This document shows positions 1 through 12,875 of a stretch of 64,000 nt of DNA, piece by piece. A program made the position numbers and the translations under genes. Within the stretch, counting starts at the first letter, position 1; each line of letters starts with the position of its first letter. Origin of the DNA: Tannerella serpentiformis (lineage in GTDB: Bacteria; Bacteroidota; Bacteroidia; Bacteroidales; Tannerellaceae); contig NZ_CP028365.1 of the NCBI RefSeq assembly GCF_003033925.1, positions 1,984,001 to 2,048,000 of the forward strand, written 5' to 3'. Under the pieces are notes generated by a model that made no database searches, had not been told where the DNA came from, and saw nothing but the letters and a program-made list of their open reading frames with translations.

Positions 1-193
1 CCATGAATGGCGAGGTCTAGTATCTTGTTCTTCGCTTGCTTGATGGCTGTTTGCAAGTCCTCTTTTCCTTGTTCAATGGTATCAATCAAAGCAAACCAGC
101 GCTGAATCTCGGCAACGATACGTTTTTGCTCCCTAAGAGGGGGGGTAGGGATCAACGTTGCTGTTATTTTCTCCTTTGATATATTAGGCTGTG

Positions 194-206
194 CCCCCCT
201 CCCCCC
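194..206 (-). repeat. Homopolymer tract G6-A-G6 inside hsdS
   Basis: On the coding strand six G, one A and six G follow an ATG codon. A one-base gain shifts reading into the conserved AQPNISKEKI continuation of HsdS. This is the kind of tract that slips during replication. Confidence 0.85.
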
Positions 207-737
207 ATAGCTATAAACATTGTTCTTCTTGCAAGTAGGAAGTAGAACAAATACATTTGCTCTATTTGGTAATTACTACAGGCACAGCATGCTTGGTTTG
301 TGGTTGCAGGGAAGGTGAGTATGCCAATCTTTCCAATTGTGGCTCCATACATGGCTACAAGAATACTGCCTATTGGATTTAATTTGACAGAAGTCTCTTC
401 CAGTGCTTTTTGCGTTATAAATTCCGGTATATCTACAATCATTCCATCATTCAGGTCTCCAGTTTTTAGCCAAGGAATATCACCTTCGTAATATTCCTTA
501 CACATTCGACTTGGCGTGCCTCCCGATTGCCATACCCCAATCTCCCCCAATGTAGCCCACATCCACCCATTGGGCAGTTCAAATGGCACATTCTCATAAT
601 GGGGCGTATCGGAAGTCTTGGTAGATTTTCGACTACGCTTGATTTTTCCTTCTTTTATCAAGCGTTCTTTCTCTACACGAATACGTTGGAGAAGCGCAGA
701 GGCTGGTTCATCAGCAGGGTCTTGGGAGACAAGTTTG

Positions 738-765
738 CCATGAATGGCAAGGTCGAGTATCTTTT
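738..765 (-). repeat. hsdS N-terminal helix repeat (matches bases 1-28)
   Basis: The segment encoding KILDLAIHG at the hsdS start recurs at 1-28, at the central conserved region, with about four mismatches in 28 bases. Such internal repeats allow target-recognition domains to be exchanged by recombination. Confidence 0.7.
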
Positions 766-802
766 GTCGTAATTTCTTCGTGTTCATTGTGTTTGGTTGG
801 GA

Positions 803-1957
803 TTATTCCACGTCAGTTTTATCCTCCAAAAAGAGGTTGCAATACTCATTGAGTTGTTGTTGCATACGTTCTTGCGGAATAAGGATACGTTTGTACTCCG
901 CGATCATCGTTGGGCTCATACTGCGACTCATAGCATATTCCACTACCACCTTATCTGCTTCAGGGCAGAGAAGAATACCGATAGAGGGGTTTTCGTTACT
1001 TCGCTTGACATCGCGATCAAGGGCTTCAAGATAAAACTCCAATTGTCCAAAGTCTCGTGGATGGAATTTTTTCTTTTTCAGTTCTACTGCAACAAGAGCT
1101 TGCAAACCACGATGATAAAACAACAAATCGGCTTTGAAACTTGAAGCTCCTACATTGAGGAAGTATTCTTGATCCATGAAGATAAAGTCTTTACCTAATT
1201 CAAGAATAAACTGCTTCATGTGGTCAATTAGTCCACTTTTCAGCCTTATTTCACTATGCTTTTGAGGAAGATCAAGAAAATCGACAAAGAGTGTGTCCTT
1301 GAATAAAACAGGAGCGTTGGGGTAAGTTGCCAACAACCCCTTAGACATATTCTTTTTATTGCCTAACAGAGTGGCATAGGTCTGATTGGAAATGCAACGC
1401 TGTAATTCTCTTTTTGTTAATTGTTCTTTATGAGCATAAAGGATATAGAATAGGCGTTCCTCATCACTTTGGCATCGACAAGTAATTTCCATCAGATTCG
1501 TTAGCGTGGTATACGTCAGTATCTTGGGTAATTGTGTAGCTAATGGCTGCACAATTATAGATGGAGACCTAATTGTGCTGTCTATATCTTCTTTAGGGTA
1601 TGCTTTCAATTGTCCAGCCACTGGTTGGACAAATTCCGAGCGGAGATATTTCTGCACTGTACTTTGAAAAGATGAGGAAGAATATTCATCGTAAAGCATT
1701 ACCATGTTATAGATACTACTTCGACTATATCCTTTAATTTCAGGATGGTGTGAACGAATGAACTCTGAGAGCTGACTGACCACCTTGCTTCCCCATTCCT
1801 CGCTTTTCAGTTTTGCTGACACGTAGCCACCAATATGCCAAGCCGTGAGCAAAACTTCCTGATTGAGGGCTTGGGAAGCCTTGCTCCGGTGCTGTTGAAT
1901 GATGTGGACGACTTCATTAAATTGCTGCTCTTGGCTAACCTTAATATGCTGTTTCAT
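803..1957 (-). CDS. DUF1016 / YhcG-type PDDEXK nuclease-domain protein inside the RM operon
   Basis: 384 residues. An N-terminal DUF1016 helical part (about 1-180; AWHIGGYVSAKL, GYSRSSIYNMVMLY) is followed by a PDDEXK-like domain with D277 (FKADLLFY) and E292-x-K294 (VAVELKKKKF), the expected catalytic triad. Family members are often found beside restriction systems; their role is not settled and a DNA nuclease activity is inferred. It lies 8 bp after hsdM and 15 bp before hsdS, so it is co-transcribed with them. Protection or accessory cleavage in the type I system is a reasonable guess only. Confidence 0.85.
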   Translation of the reverse strand: MKQHIKVSQEQQFNEVVHIIQQHRSKASQALNQEVLLTAWHIGGYVSAKLKSEEWGSKVVSQLSEFIRSHHPEIKGYSRSSIYNMVMLYDEYSSSSFQSTVQKYLRSEFVQPVAGQLKAYPKEDIDSTIRSPSIIVQPLATQLPKILTYTTLTNLMEITCRCQSDEERLFYILYAHKEQLTKRELQRCISNQTYATLLGNKKNMSKGLLATYPNAPVLFKDTLFVDFLDLPQKHSEIRLKSGLIDHMKQFILELGKDFIFMDQEYFLNVGASSFKADLLFYHRGLQALVAVELKKKKFHPRDFGQLEFYLEALDRDVKRSNENPSIGILLCPEADKVVVEYAMSRSMSPTMIAEYKRILIPQERMQQQLNEYCNLFLEDKTDVE

Positions 1958-1965
1958 TTTGATAC

Positions 1966-6094
<4,129 letters not shown>

Positions 6095-6192
6095 AACGTT
6101 ATGTTCTTATAGTTTTGCATTATGAGTAACTCTGTTGTAAAAGAAAATCTTTGTACGACAACTAGTTGTTGTTACTCTTTGTTTGACCTAAG

Positions 6193-6375
6193 TCATTCTC
6201 TTACATCTACCCTCAATGTTTCTGCGATTTCAAGTAGATTTTCAAGAGATGGTTGTACTTTATTAGAACACCATCGAGAAACGGCATTCTCTGTGCGACC
6301 TATTTCGTTTGCCAGCCATTTGCCTGATACTTGCTTTTCTGCTAAGACTGCTTTAATCCTATTTATTGCCTTCAT
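6193..6375 (-). CDS. Small XRE-family HTH regulator
   Basis: 60 residues, a single HTH_3 fold (WLANEIGRTENAVSRWCSN). The ATG at 6375 is chosen over one at 6450 because a -7 box lies at 6416-6423, between the two. Position 100 bp upstream of hsdR suggests control of the RM operon (inference). The frame stops at TGA just after LRVDVRE, but in the same frame six more codons (LRSNKE) follow before TAA, so the stop may be a recent TTA-to-TGA change that trims the C-terminus. Confidence 0.85.
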   Translation of the reverse strand: MKAINRIKAVLAEKQVSGKWLANEIGRTENAVSRWCSNKVQPSLENLLEIAETLRVDVRE

Positions 6376-6415
6376 CTGTTGATTTTCTTCTCTTCTTTGT
6401 AGAATACAACAAGTA

Positions 6416-6423
6416 CAAAGGTA
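6416..6423 (-). promoter_or_regulatory. -7 promoter box (TACCTTTG) of the XRE gene
   Basis: Matches the Bacteroidetes TAnnTTTG consensus, about 40 bp upstream of the ATG at 6375. Confidence 0.6.
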
Positions 6424-6663
6424 CACATTTAAGGTTATTGTTCCAAGCAAAACCGGAATTTATTATGCGGAATGATTGAAAAAATCATATTTTAATTATT
6501 TCTCTTCTAAGAATGATTATCTTTGCAATATCGAAACAGGGCTTTTTTGAAACATTACAGAATGAAGAGAGAAAGGGAAATTTGCTCGTTTCTTATTCGT
6601 TCCCTTTGGGTGAGTAGAATAATCAGTATTCACTCATTGACAAACACTTAAACTCCCATTCTC
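6424..6663. other. Intergenic junction, RM island to element remnant
   Basis: No gene. A plus-strand -7 box TATCTTTG lies at 6518-6525 with no intact gene behind it. There are two inverted repeats: an AAAGGGAA/TTCCCTTT pair (about 6570-6607) and TGAGT-A-GAATA/TATTC-ACTCA (6611-6635). Sequence composition shifts from AT-rich to GC-rich at about 6.66 kb, which marks the join. Confidence 0.5.
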
Positions 6664-8373
6664 TTGTTTTATGGGGAGATTTGCGATTTCCGCACGGCAA
6701 AGGACATCGGCATCGACCGTCCGGAGAAGCGCGAGATCCTACACCACATCCCGCCGACGCCCGAGCAAGAGGCGTTCATTGGTAAGCTGATGGAGTTTGC
6801 CAAGACGGGTGATGCCACCCTCTTGGATCATGCCCCGCTGAGTGAAAAGGAGGAGAAGGCCAAGATGCTTATCGCCACAGACCTCGCCCGGAAAATGAGC
6901 CTCGATATGCGCATGATCGATCCGGTGAAATACTCGGATCACATCGACAACAAAGCCAGCCATTGCGCCAAGCTGCTCAGCGAGTACTATCGAAAGTATG
7001 ACGAGCAGAAGGGTACGCAGTTCGTCTTCTCCGACCTCGGAACATACAAGCCGGGCGAATGGAACGTGTACTCGGAAATCAAACGCAAGCTCGTGGAGGA
7101 TTACGGCATCCCCTCATCAGAGATTCGCTTCATCCAAGAATGCAAGAATGAGAAAGCCAAGAAAGCGATGGTAGAGGCCGTGAACCGTGGTGACATCCGT
7201 ATCGTCTTCGGCTCGACATCCATGCTCGGCACGGGCGTGAATGCCCAGCAACGTGCGGTGGCAGTCCATCACCTCGATATAGCTTGGAGGCCTTCCGATC
7301 TCGAGCAGCGCAACGGGCGTGCCGTCCGTAAAGGCAACGAGGTGGCCAAACAGTTTGCCGATAATAAAGTGGACGTGATCATCTATGCCGTGGAGCGCTC
7401 GCTCGACAGTTACAAGTTCAACTTGCTGCACAACAAACAGCTCTTCATCAATCAACTCAAGACGAACACGCTCGGCAGTCGCTCCATCGACGAAGGTTCG
7501 ATGGACGAGGACAGCGGCATGAACTTCTCAGAGTATGTGGCCGTGCTGTCGGGTAACACCGACCTACTCGAGAAAGCGAAGCTGGAGAAGAAGATTGTTA
7601 CTTTGGAATCGGAGCGGAAGGGCTTCCTTAAAGAGCGCGATACCGCCGCAGCCAAGCTCGAGGAGATCAAGGGCTCTATCGCCTTCCATTCGGACAAGAT
7701 CCGGGAAGCGCGGGCGGATCGAGCACATTTTGAGAGCCAGCTACAGCGTGACGCCGACGGGGTGCCGGTCAATAAGCTGTTGATAAAAGGTGTGCCGGAC
7801 GGTGCGGATGTTAAGGTCGTGGCTGCGCGACTACAGGAGATCGCGGAGAAGGCGCGCACCGAAGGCGAGTACAATAAGATCGGTGAGATCTACGGGTTTC
7901 CAGTCATGGTGAAGACGGAGAGCACGGCAAAGAACCTTTTCGATTGTTCCGTCAATCGCTTTTTCGTGCAGGGCCGCAGCGGCATCCTCTATACCTATAA
8001 CAATGGTCGTCTGGCCGCTGATCCGAAGCTCGCCTGCCAAAACTTCCTGAACGCACTAGAGCGGATCCCGAGAGTCATCGAGACGCACGAGAGGGAGTTG
8101 GCCAAGACGAAGGAGCAGATTCCAGCCTTCGAGGCAGCCGCCTCAGGCGTCTGGCGGAAAGAGGACGAGCTGCGTACGCTGAAGAGGAACGCGGCGGAGC
8201 TGGATCGGAAGATTGCACTCTCACTTGCACCACCGACGCCGCCGGAAAAAGAGGAGCAGGCAGCGGACAAGAACGTGGTCGGGCAAGGGAATAATGCCCG
8301 CTTTCATCAAACGGACAAGGTGAAGCAGGACGTAGCGAGTCGTGTGGTGATTGGGAAGGTGGGATGGAGATAA
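6664..8373 (+). pseudogene. C-terminal fragment of a large conjugative-element helicase/methylase
   Basis: 569 codons open. The protein has only the C-terminal helicase lobe ([48 protein letters not shown]) followed by a coiled coil and a tail. This is the end of the very large SNF2-like helicase/N6-methylase proteins of Bacteroidetes conjugative transposons, which are normally well over 1000 residues. The first helicase lobe and the N-terminal part are missing. The start used, an ATG just after a TTTT run, is simply the first in frame after the join; homology begins at about [12 protein letters not shown]. Probably non-functional. Confidence 0.85.
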
Positions 8374-8674
8374 ACAGGCCCTGTTTACCCTTGCGCAGGC
8401 CTCTGCCGAGGCAGGGAAGTTTGCCTGATACAAGAGAGGGTGGAAATAGCCTTGTACCCAGCCAAACTTCGCAGGCGGCCGCAGCCGCCCCCAAACAGGC
8501 ACCTGTTTAGCTTCGTGCAGACTGCAGGACACCAAACAGAGGTTGGTTTTGAGGCAAAGGTTATCGTGATCTGATTACCATTGCACCATTTTTACGCAGA
8601 AGAGCAGGTGTGATTCCGGTCAGTTACTCATCGGACTCCTAATCTTTTTGAGCTCCCGGACCTTTCGATCTTTT
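8374..8674. other. Intergenic, two AAACAGG..CCTGTTT dyads
   Basis: No gene seen. Inverted repeats of the form AAACAGG-n-CCTGTTT lie at 8372-8386 (overlapping the preceding stop) and 8493-8508. The same dyad is the conserved part of the 42-bp array at 23.9 kb. Confidence 0.6.
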
Positions 8675-9679
8675 TCATTTGATGTCCACCTCTCGGAACC
8701 GCCTCTGCAACTCCTCTATACGAAGCAGCAATTGGCGAAAAGGCAATTTATCCCCGTAGACAAACGCGTCTTGCAGTGCCTTATAGTCGCTTTCCCACGT
8801 TTTCAGGCTCCTCTCGGGAGGATAGAAAGCGATTCGATCCGGATAATTCTTGTCGTAGTCTGCATAAGAAACGTGATAGGACTTCCTGCGATGTTCGACG
8901 ATGGCTTTGTAAAGCTCCGCATCAGCCAGTGCCTGCATACCAAATTCGGTATCCATCAACCGCTCCAAGTCATATAGGTGTCGGCTCATCCGCAAGCTGC
9001 GAGGCGCTTCTTTCTGAAATTCTTCGCAGAGCAGGAAGGCCTTTTCCAAGAATGTTCTGGAGGGAAGCACGATGGGAATGACGGCCGAGGTGTCTCGGTC
9101 GGCACGTGGAAACGCATCGCTGATCAAGGTTGTAATCTCCTTTACCTCAAAAGGTCCCTTCATGGATAGACAGCTGATTTCCACTTTGACTGCTGGCCGC
9201 ACATAGTCGGAGGTCGTTTCGATGACGGACGGGTACTCGATGATGATCTCCGTCGGATCGCTATCGGTAGACACCTTGTTGCCGCCCTGTTCCACCACCG
9301 GATAAATCCGATAGCCGGACAGCCCCATCGCCTCCATTCGGCAATCTATGTCTCCGACCAACATATCGACAACGTAACGTCGGCATTGCTTGCGCAACAT
9401 CTTTAGCTGGTTGTTGTTTTCGACTGTTTCCCTGAAATATTGATGGTCGATAGAGAGGTCAATGTCTTCGCTGAATCGCTGGATCAGCTTCCAGCCCTTG
9501 CTCAAGCTCGTGCCGCCTTTGAACAGTAGAGAAGCGGCGCACTCCGTTTGGAATATGGCCTTCAGCGTCATCGTTACCCACTAGTCTTTTTCGATCGCAT
9601 ATTCCGGAAGACTTTCCGCCTCGGCCGTTTGACAGAGTATGATCCGCCGATCCCCTATGGAATGAGACAGCCAGTTCAT
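8675..9679 (-). pseudogene. abiEii: AbiEii-family nucleotidyltransferase toxin, interrupted by an amber codon
   Basis: Family members are type IV toxins with a nucleotidyltransferase fold. FKGGTSLSKGW and FSEDIDLSID are the nucleotidyltransferase motifs (G-S and D-x-D). Translation from the ATG at 9677-9679 gives MNWLSHSIGDRRIILCQ and continues to EKD, then TAG at 9581-9583, then WVTMTLK in the same frame. The natural residue is probably W (TGG to TAG). Downstream of the stop 298 codons remain open from an internal ATG at 9571, but this product would lack the first 36 residues. The ATG overlaps the antitoxin stop (ATGA). Confidence 0.85.
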
Positions 9680-10281
9680 TCTTGAAGTGCTTTGGTCGTT
9701 TGGGTAATGATTTTCTTGATCCATAAGGGAGCCAGCGCCAAGTCGTGTTCGAAGGTTTCCGGCTCATTATAGCTGCTTAGCAACTCCTTGATTCGAGTTC
9801 GCTGTCGGTCAGTCAGGTTGCCACGGCCGATCGACTTCATGGCTTGAATCAGTGTGGGGATCAATTTGCCTTTGTAGGCAAAGTTCCTCGGTGCACTGCG
9901 TTTGAATACGATCCGGGTATTTCCTAATACGATGCTTCGAGCCGATCCGGTGGTCAAATACACATGGTTCAGGGGAATCTGCGTGGATAGCCCTAAGCGA
10001 TTTTCAGCTGTTTGCCCCGTTGGCATGATTTGTGCGTGATCTCGCCTAGCAATGGCGCGGACGATCTGCTCGATGCTCGGCTTGACCATCCCGAAATCGG
10101 TTTCGCGAGGCTTATAGTATACACCGGTAGCCAGCCGAGCTAATTTCTTTTGATCTACGAGCCTCGATAAGACGCGACTGATAAATACGTCATTTCCCGA
10201 ACGGGAAAAGTCAGACACGAAGAAGACCTCCCCATGCGGAGCGTCTTCGATCCGTGCTGCAATACTGTCAGTGATATACAT
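9676..10281 (-). CDS. abiEi: AbiEi-like antitoxin (DUF6088 family)
   Basis: 201 residues. An N-terminal winged-helix region (VFFVSDFSRSGNDVFISRVLSRLVDQKKL, then GVYYKPRE) is followed by the family's C-terminal domain (LTTGSARSIVLGNTRIVFKR). In AbiE systems this protein represses its own operon and counteracts the AbiEii toxin. It appears intact, while the partner gene carries a stop codon. The ATGA overlap at 9676-9679 implies translational coupling. Confidence 0.85.
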   Translation of the reverse strand: MYITDSIAARIEDAPHGEVFFVSDFSRSGNDVFISRVLSRLVDQKKLARLATGVYYKPRETDFGMVKPSIEQIVRAIARRDHAQIMPTGQTAENRLGLSTQIPLNHVYLTTGSARSIVLGNTRIVFKRSAPRNFAYKGKLIPTLIQAMKSIGRGNLTDRQRTRIKELLSSYNEPETFEHDLALAPLWIKKIITQTTKALQE

Positions 10282-10340
10282 ATGTCTTGAAGAGAGTGCA
10301 ACGATTACGGCGCAAAGGTTGATCGTTTTTGCAAAACTTT

Positions 10341-10547
10341 CTACCTCTCATTGCGATTCTCCGACTTTTTGAACGCCAAGATGCCTTCGGCGGGGAAGTA
10401 GCGGCGGTTGCCGATCTTGACGGAGGGTAGCATACCTTTCTTCCCCCAAATTAGGGCCGTCTTGTGGTGGATGCGCAGGATACGAGCCGCATCGAAGGCG
10501 TCGTAATATTTCGGTTCATCTGGTTTGGTTTTCATCTTGTTCGTCAT
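10341..10547 (-). CDS. Excisionase-like helix-turn-helix protein
   Basis: 68 residues with a MerR/HTH_17 fold: YDAFDAARILRIHHKTALIWGKKG then PSVKIGNRRYFP. Such small proteins control excision or replication of Bacteroidetes mobilizable elements. The start overlaps the stop of a neighbour encoding a RepA-like ATPase (ATGA at 10544-10547), an arrangement common in these elements. Confidence 0.8.
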   Translation of the reverse strand: MTNKMKTKPDEPKYYDAFDAARILRIHHKTALIWGKKGMLPSVKIGNRRYFPAEGILAFKKSENRNER

Positions 10548-11239
10548 TTCTTCAATGTGTAATGGTTGTCTTTCTGTAGCTCTATCAGGCCGCTCTCTTG
10601 CATGTGGCGGATGTAGTCTTTGGCGGTCCGCTCTTTTACTTCTACTGTCTGCATGATCAATCGAAGAAGCTCGTCATGCGAGAGGCGGTCACGCTCACGG
10701 AACACTTCGCGGGCGATCAGCGACAGCTCAGCCGTCTTGCGTCGCTCACGCTCTTCTTCCGACTTCTCGCCGCGGGAGACGTGCATGTCTTGCTGCTTGT
10801 CCCACCCGAAGAGCATGATCGGGACATCAAGCGGACTGCCGTCGCGCACCTTCAAAGCCTTGACGACCGACAGTGCTGGATTGTCGTCCTTCTCTATCGA
10901 CAGGATGGCGGCCGACTTTCGTTGCAGTTCCGAGCCGATATGTCCGCGTAGCTTGATGCCGTTGGGGACGAAGTGGAGTACGCAAAGGATACATGTGTGG
11001 TAGATGCCCGCCAGCCGATAGAGCTCGTCCACCACAGCGATGCTCTCGGCTTCGTCGTTGGCTGAACGGATCAGGTTTGCGATGCCGTCAATGACAACAA
11101 GGTGGATGCCGCCATGCCGATGATGGTAGAGGTCGAGGCTGTCTTTGATGAGCTGCAAGCGATCCTTGCGAGAGAGTGCAGCGAGGAAAACAGGGTGGTA
11201 AAAGAAAAGGAGACTGTGGACAAGATTGTGCAAAGGCAC
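10544..11239 (-). pseudogene. 5'-truncated RepA-like AAA ATPase
   Basis: 231 codons. A Walker B strand is clear (IHLVVIDGIANLI), followed by LCVLHFVPNG and a C-terminal winged-helix-like part (AKDYIRHMQESGLIEL). No Walker A (GxxxxGK) is present; the first about 20 residues look unrelated to the family, so the gene has lost its ATP-binding half. It is a remnant of a mobilizable element's replication or regulatory ATPase. Confidence 0.75.
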
Positions 11240-11962
11240 TCTCTTAGTCTCTTAGAGAGCTAACCTTCGCATACGTGCAAAAGCATCCACGTACAAACAG
11301 AGTGAGCACTTCACTCATATGGGGGTTGTAAATACACAGGAAGTACAGCTTTTAATAATTGAAAAAAGAGAAGAGAATGCAGGTACAACTGCCGAAGCCA
11401 AATGAATTGGCCTTGTCTATCCCGTTGATCTGATAGGTCAGGGGAAATGTTCCAGCCCGTATAAACACTTGCTTCTTCCATGTCTTTTACTCCGTTTGTT
11501 CGTCTAACTGAGAGCAAATGTAAACCGTATTCTGAACACAAAAAAGGTGCTTTTTCTTTTCCCCATAAGGATATAGACCCGTCTGCAAGCAGAAAGTCGG
11601 CGGATAACACGCCTAAAGAGGCAGGCAATCTTTTTAGGCATCATTCGGGGAAAGGGACGTCTCCCCAAAGGGGCCATTCCCAAAAACACCTCCACAGGTG
11701 GATACCCTCCGAGAATACGGTAGCAGGCAGCATGTGCAGGTTTTGTGCCTAAAGGCAGAGACCTATCCCCATAAGGTAAAAACATCACCACAGGCAGAGA
11801 CCCTCCAAGATGGCGGCAGCAGGTTTGCGGGCTTTACGCCCAAGGTCAAAACCTGTGCGACAACATTCCGTCATTCGCACAGAGCACAGAGATGATAGAC
11901 CCCATCCTGATTTTTGTCTTCATCTTGGGGGTGCAGTATTCAAACCCCTTCTGGGTGCACGG

Positions 11963-11990
11963 GCACGTCCCCCCTTAAAGGGGGACGTGC
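11963..11990. other. Strong 11-bp palindromic hairpin
   Basis: GCACGTCCCCC and GGGGGACGTGC separated by six bases. There is no T run on either side, so a classical terminator is unlikely; it may be an element end or a structured leader. Confidence 0.6.
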
Positions 11991-12433
11991 ACCGTGACAC
12001 ATGAAGAGGGGTATGAGACTGCAGAGAAAAAGAGATTACGTGATTTGAAAAGAGAAGCATCCTGCATGGATCAATTAACAACTTTGCTATCAATACATTA
12101 CGTGGTAAAATAGAGATGATCTACCTTGTCATTTCACGACATTTGACCGTTATGACTATGGGGAAAAGACCGTTTACACCTGCTTTCGTTGGTCACGAAT
12201 AGGGCACCCAAAGAGCAATCGAGAGAAGATTGTAGTGTTCTGCGCATATGAAAGTCGCAGCAAAACGGCAACGTTCTCACGAGGGAAAACTATCTTTGCG
12301 GGCAGAAAGTGAGTGTTCTCATGTTATACATGAACAAAGCAGGTCGAAGCACTTAGCTCATTACCTAATCGTTACCTATTCCCTTTTATGTTATAGGTAA
12401 TATTCTCCCATTCAGATAGATAGATTCTCGATG

Positions 12434-12540
12434 CAGAGTTCCTGCAGAGGCCAAAAAGTTTTTCGCGGCGTTTGCAGCATTCCTGCAAAGTCCAAAAAGT
12501 TTTTCGTGACACTTGCAGCATTCCTGCAATCATTTCCAAA
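12434..12540. repeat. Short tandem repeat with CCAAAAAGTTTTTCG core
   Basis: Two and a half copies of a roughly 50-bp unit: TCCTGCA, then CCAAAAAGTTTTTCG, then a TGCAGCAT-like end. The core is close to palindromic (AAAAAGTTTTT). Non-coding. Confidence 0.6.
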
Positions 12541-12875
12541 AGCTATTTAGCCGTCGCGAGGCTTTCAGAGATGCTCTCTGCAGGCCTTTTTCTTACATCG
12601 AACTCCGCAGCTCTCCAGTTCACTCTCCCCTATGCGTTTGACCTCTGCTAACTGATGGAGAGCACTGGAGAGCTATGGCTTTTGACACGGCTTCCTTGAC
12701 TGAAAAGCACGTCGTTTGGCACTAAAATGGGCTATGGAAACAGAATCTTGTCGAGTTTGGGTCGCTTTTAATAAGTGGAACAAGCCTCACTTCAGGAATA
12801 TGCGACGTCCCCATTGTTGATGGTTTCCGTCGTAATCATTTGCTTTGCGAGAGCAATTTTCATAGACAAACCATC

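Larger units (their letters stand above)
1..787 (-). pseudogene. hsdS: HsdS, type I restriction specificity subunit; frameshifted, runs off the window edge
   Basis: The specificity subunit recognises the target DNA for the HsdR/HsdM complex. The intact frame (164-787, 207 codons) has the conserved N-terminal helix (KILDLAIHGKLVSQ) and a first target-recognition domain with WLKTGDLNDG and ATIGKIGIL. It ends abnormally after MGGGGHSLIYQRRK. Adding one G in the G6-A-G6 tract at 194-206 restores the family sequence GGGGAQPNISKEKIT and an open frame (TPPLREQKRIVAEI, then KILDLAIHG again) to base 1. The gene is therefore off as written, either phase-variable or affected by a homopolymer read error. 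It is the last gene of the operon, 15 bp after the DUF1016 gene. Confidence 0.88.
11240..12839. other. 1.6 kb without a recognisable gene
   Basis: No open frame here resembles a protein I recognise. Visible structure: two diverged direct copies of a segment beginning CCACAGG (about 11692 and 11790), a strong hairpin at 11963-11990, an 8-bp inverted repeat TTACCTAT/ATAGGTAA at 12372-12400, and a short tandem repeat near 12.43-12.54 kb. Probably decayed element DNA plus the promoter region of the next gene. Confidence 0.6.

Noticed and set aside
6376-6450. Longer N-terminus for the XRE protein
   Set aside because: The extra codons contain the -7 box and show no homology.
11240-12839. Small genes in the 1.6-kb gap
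   Set aside because: Several short frames exist but none has a recognisable motif, a -7 box at the right distance, or a convincing start.
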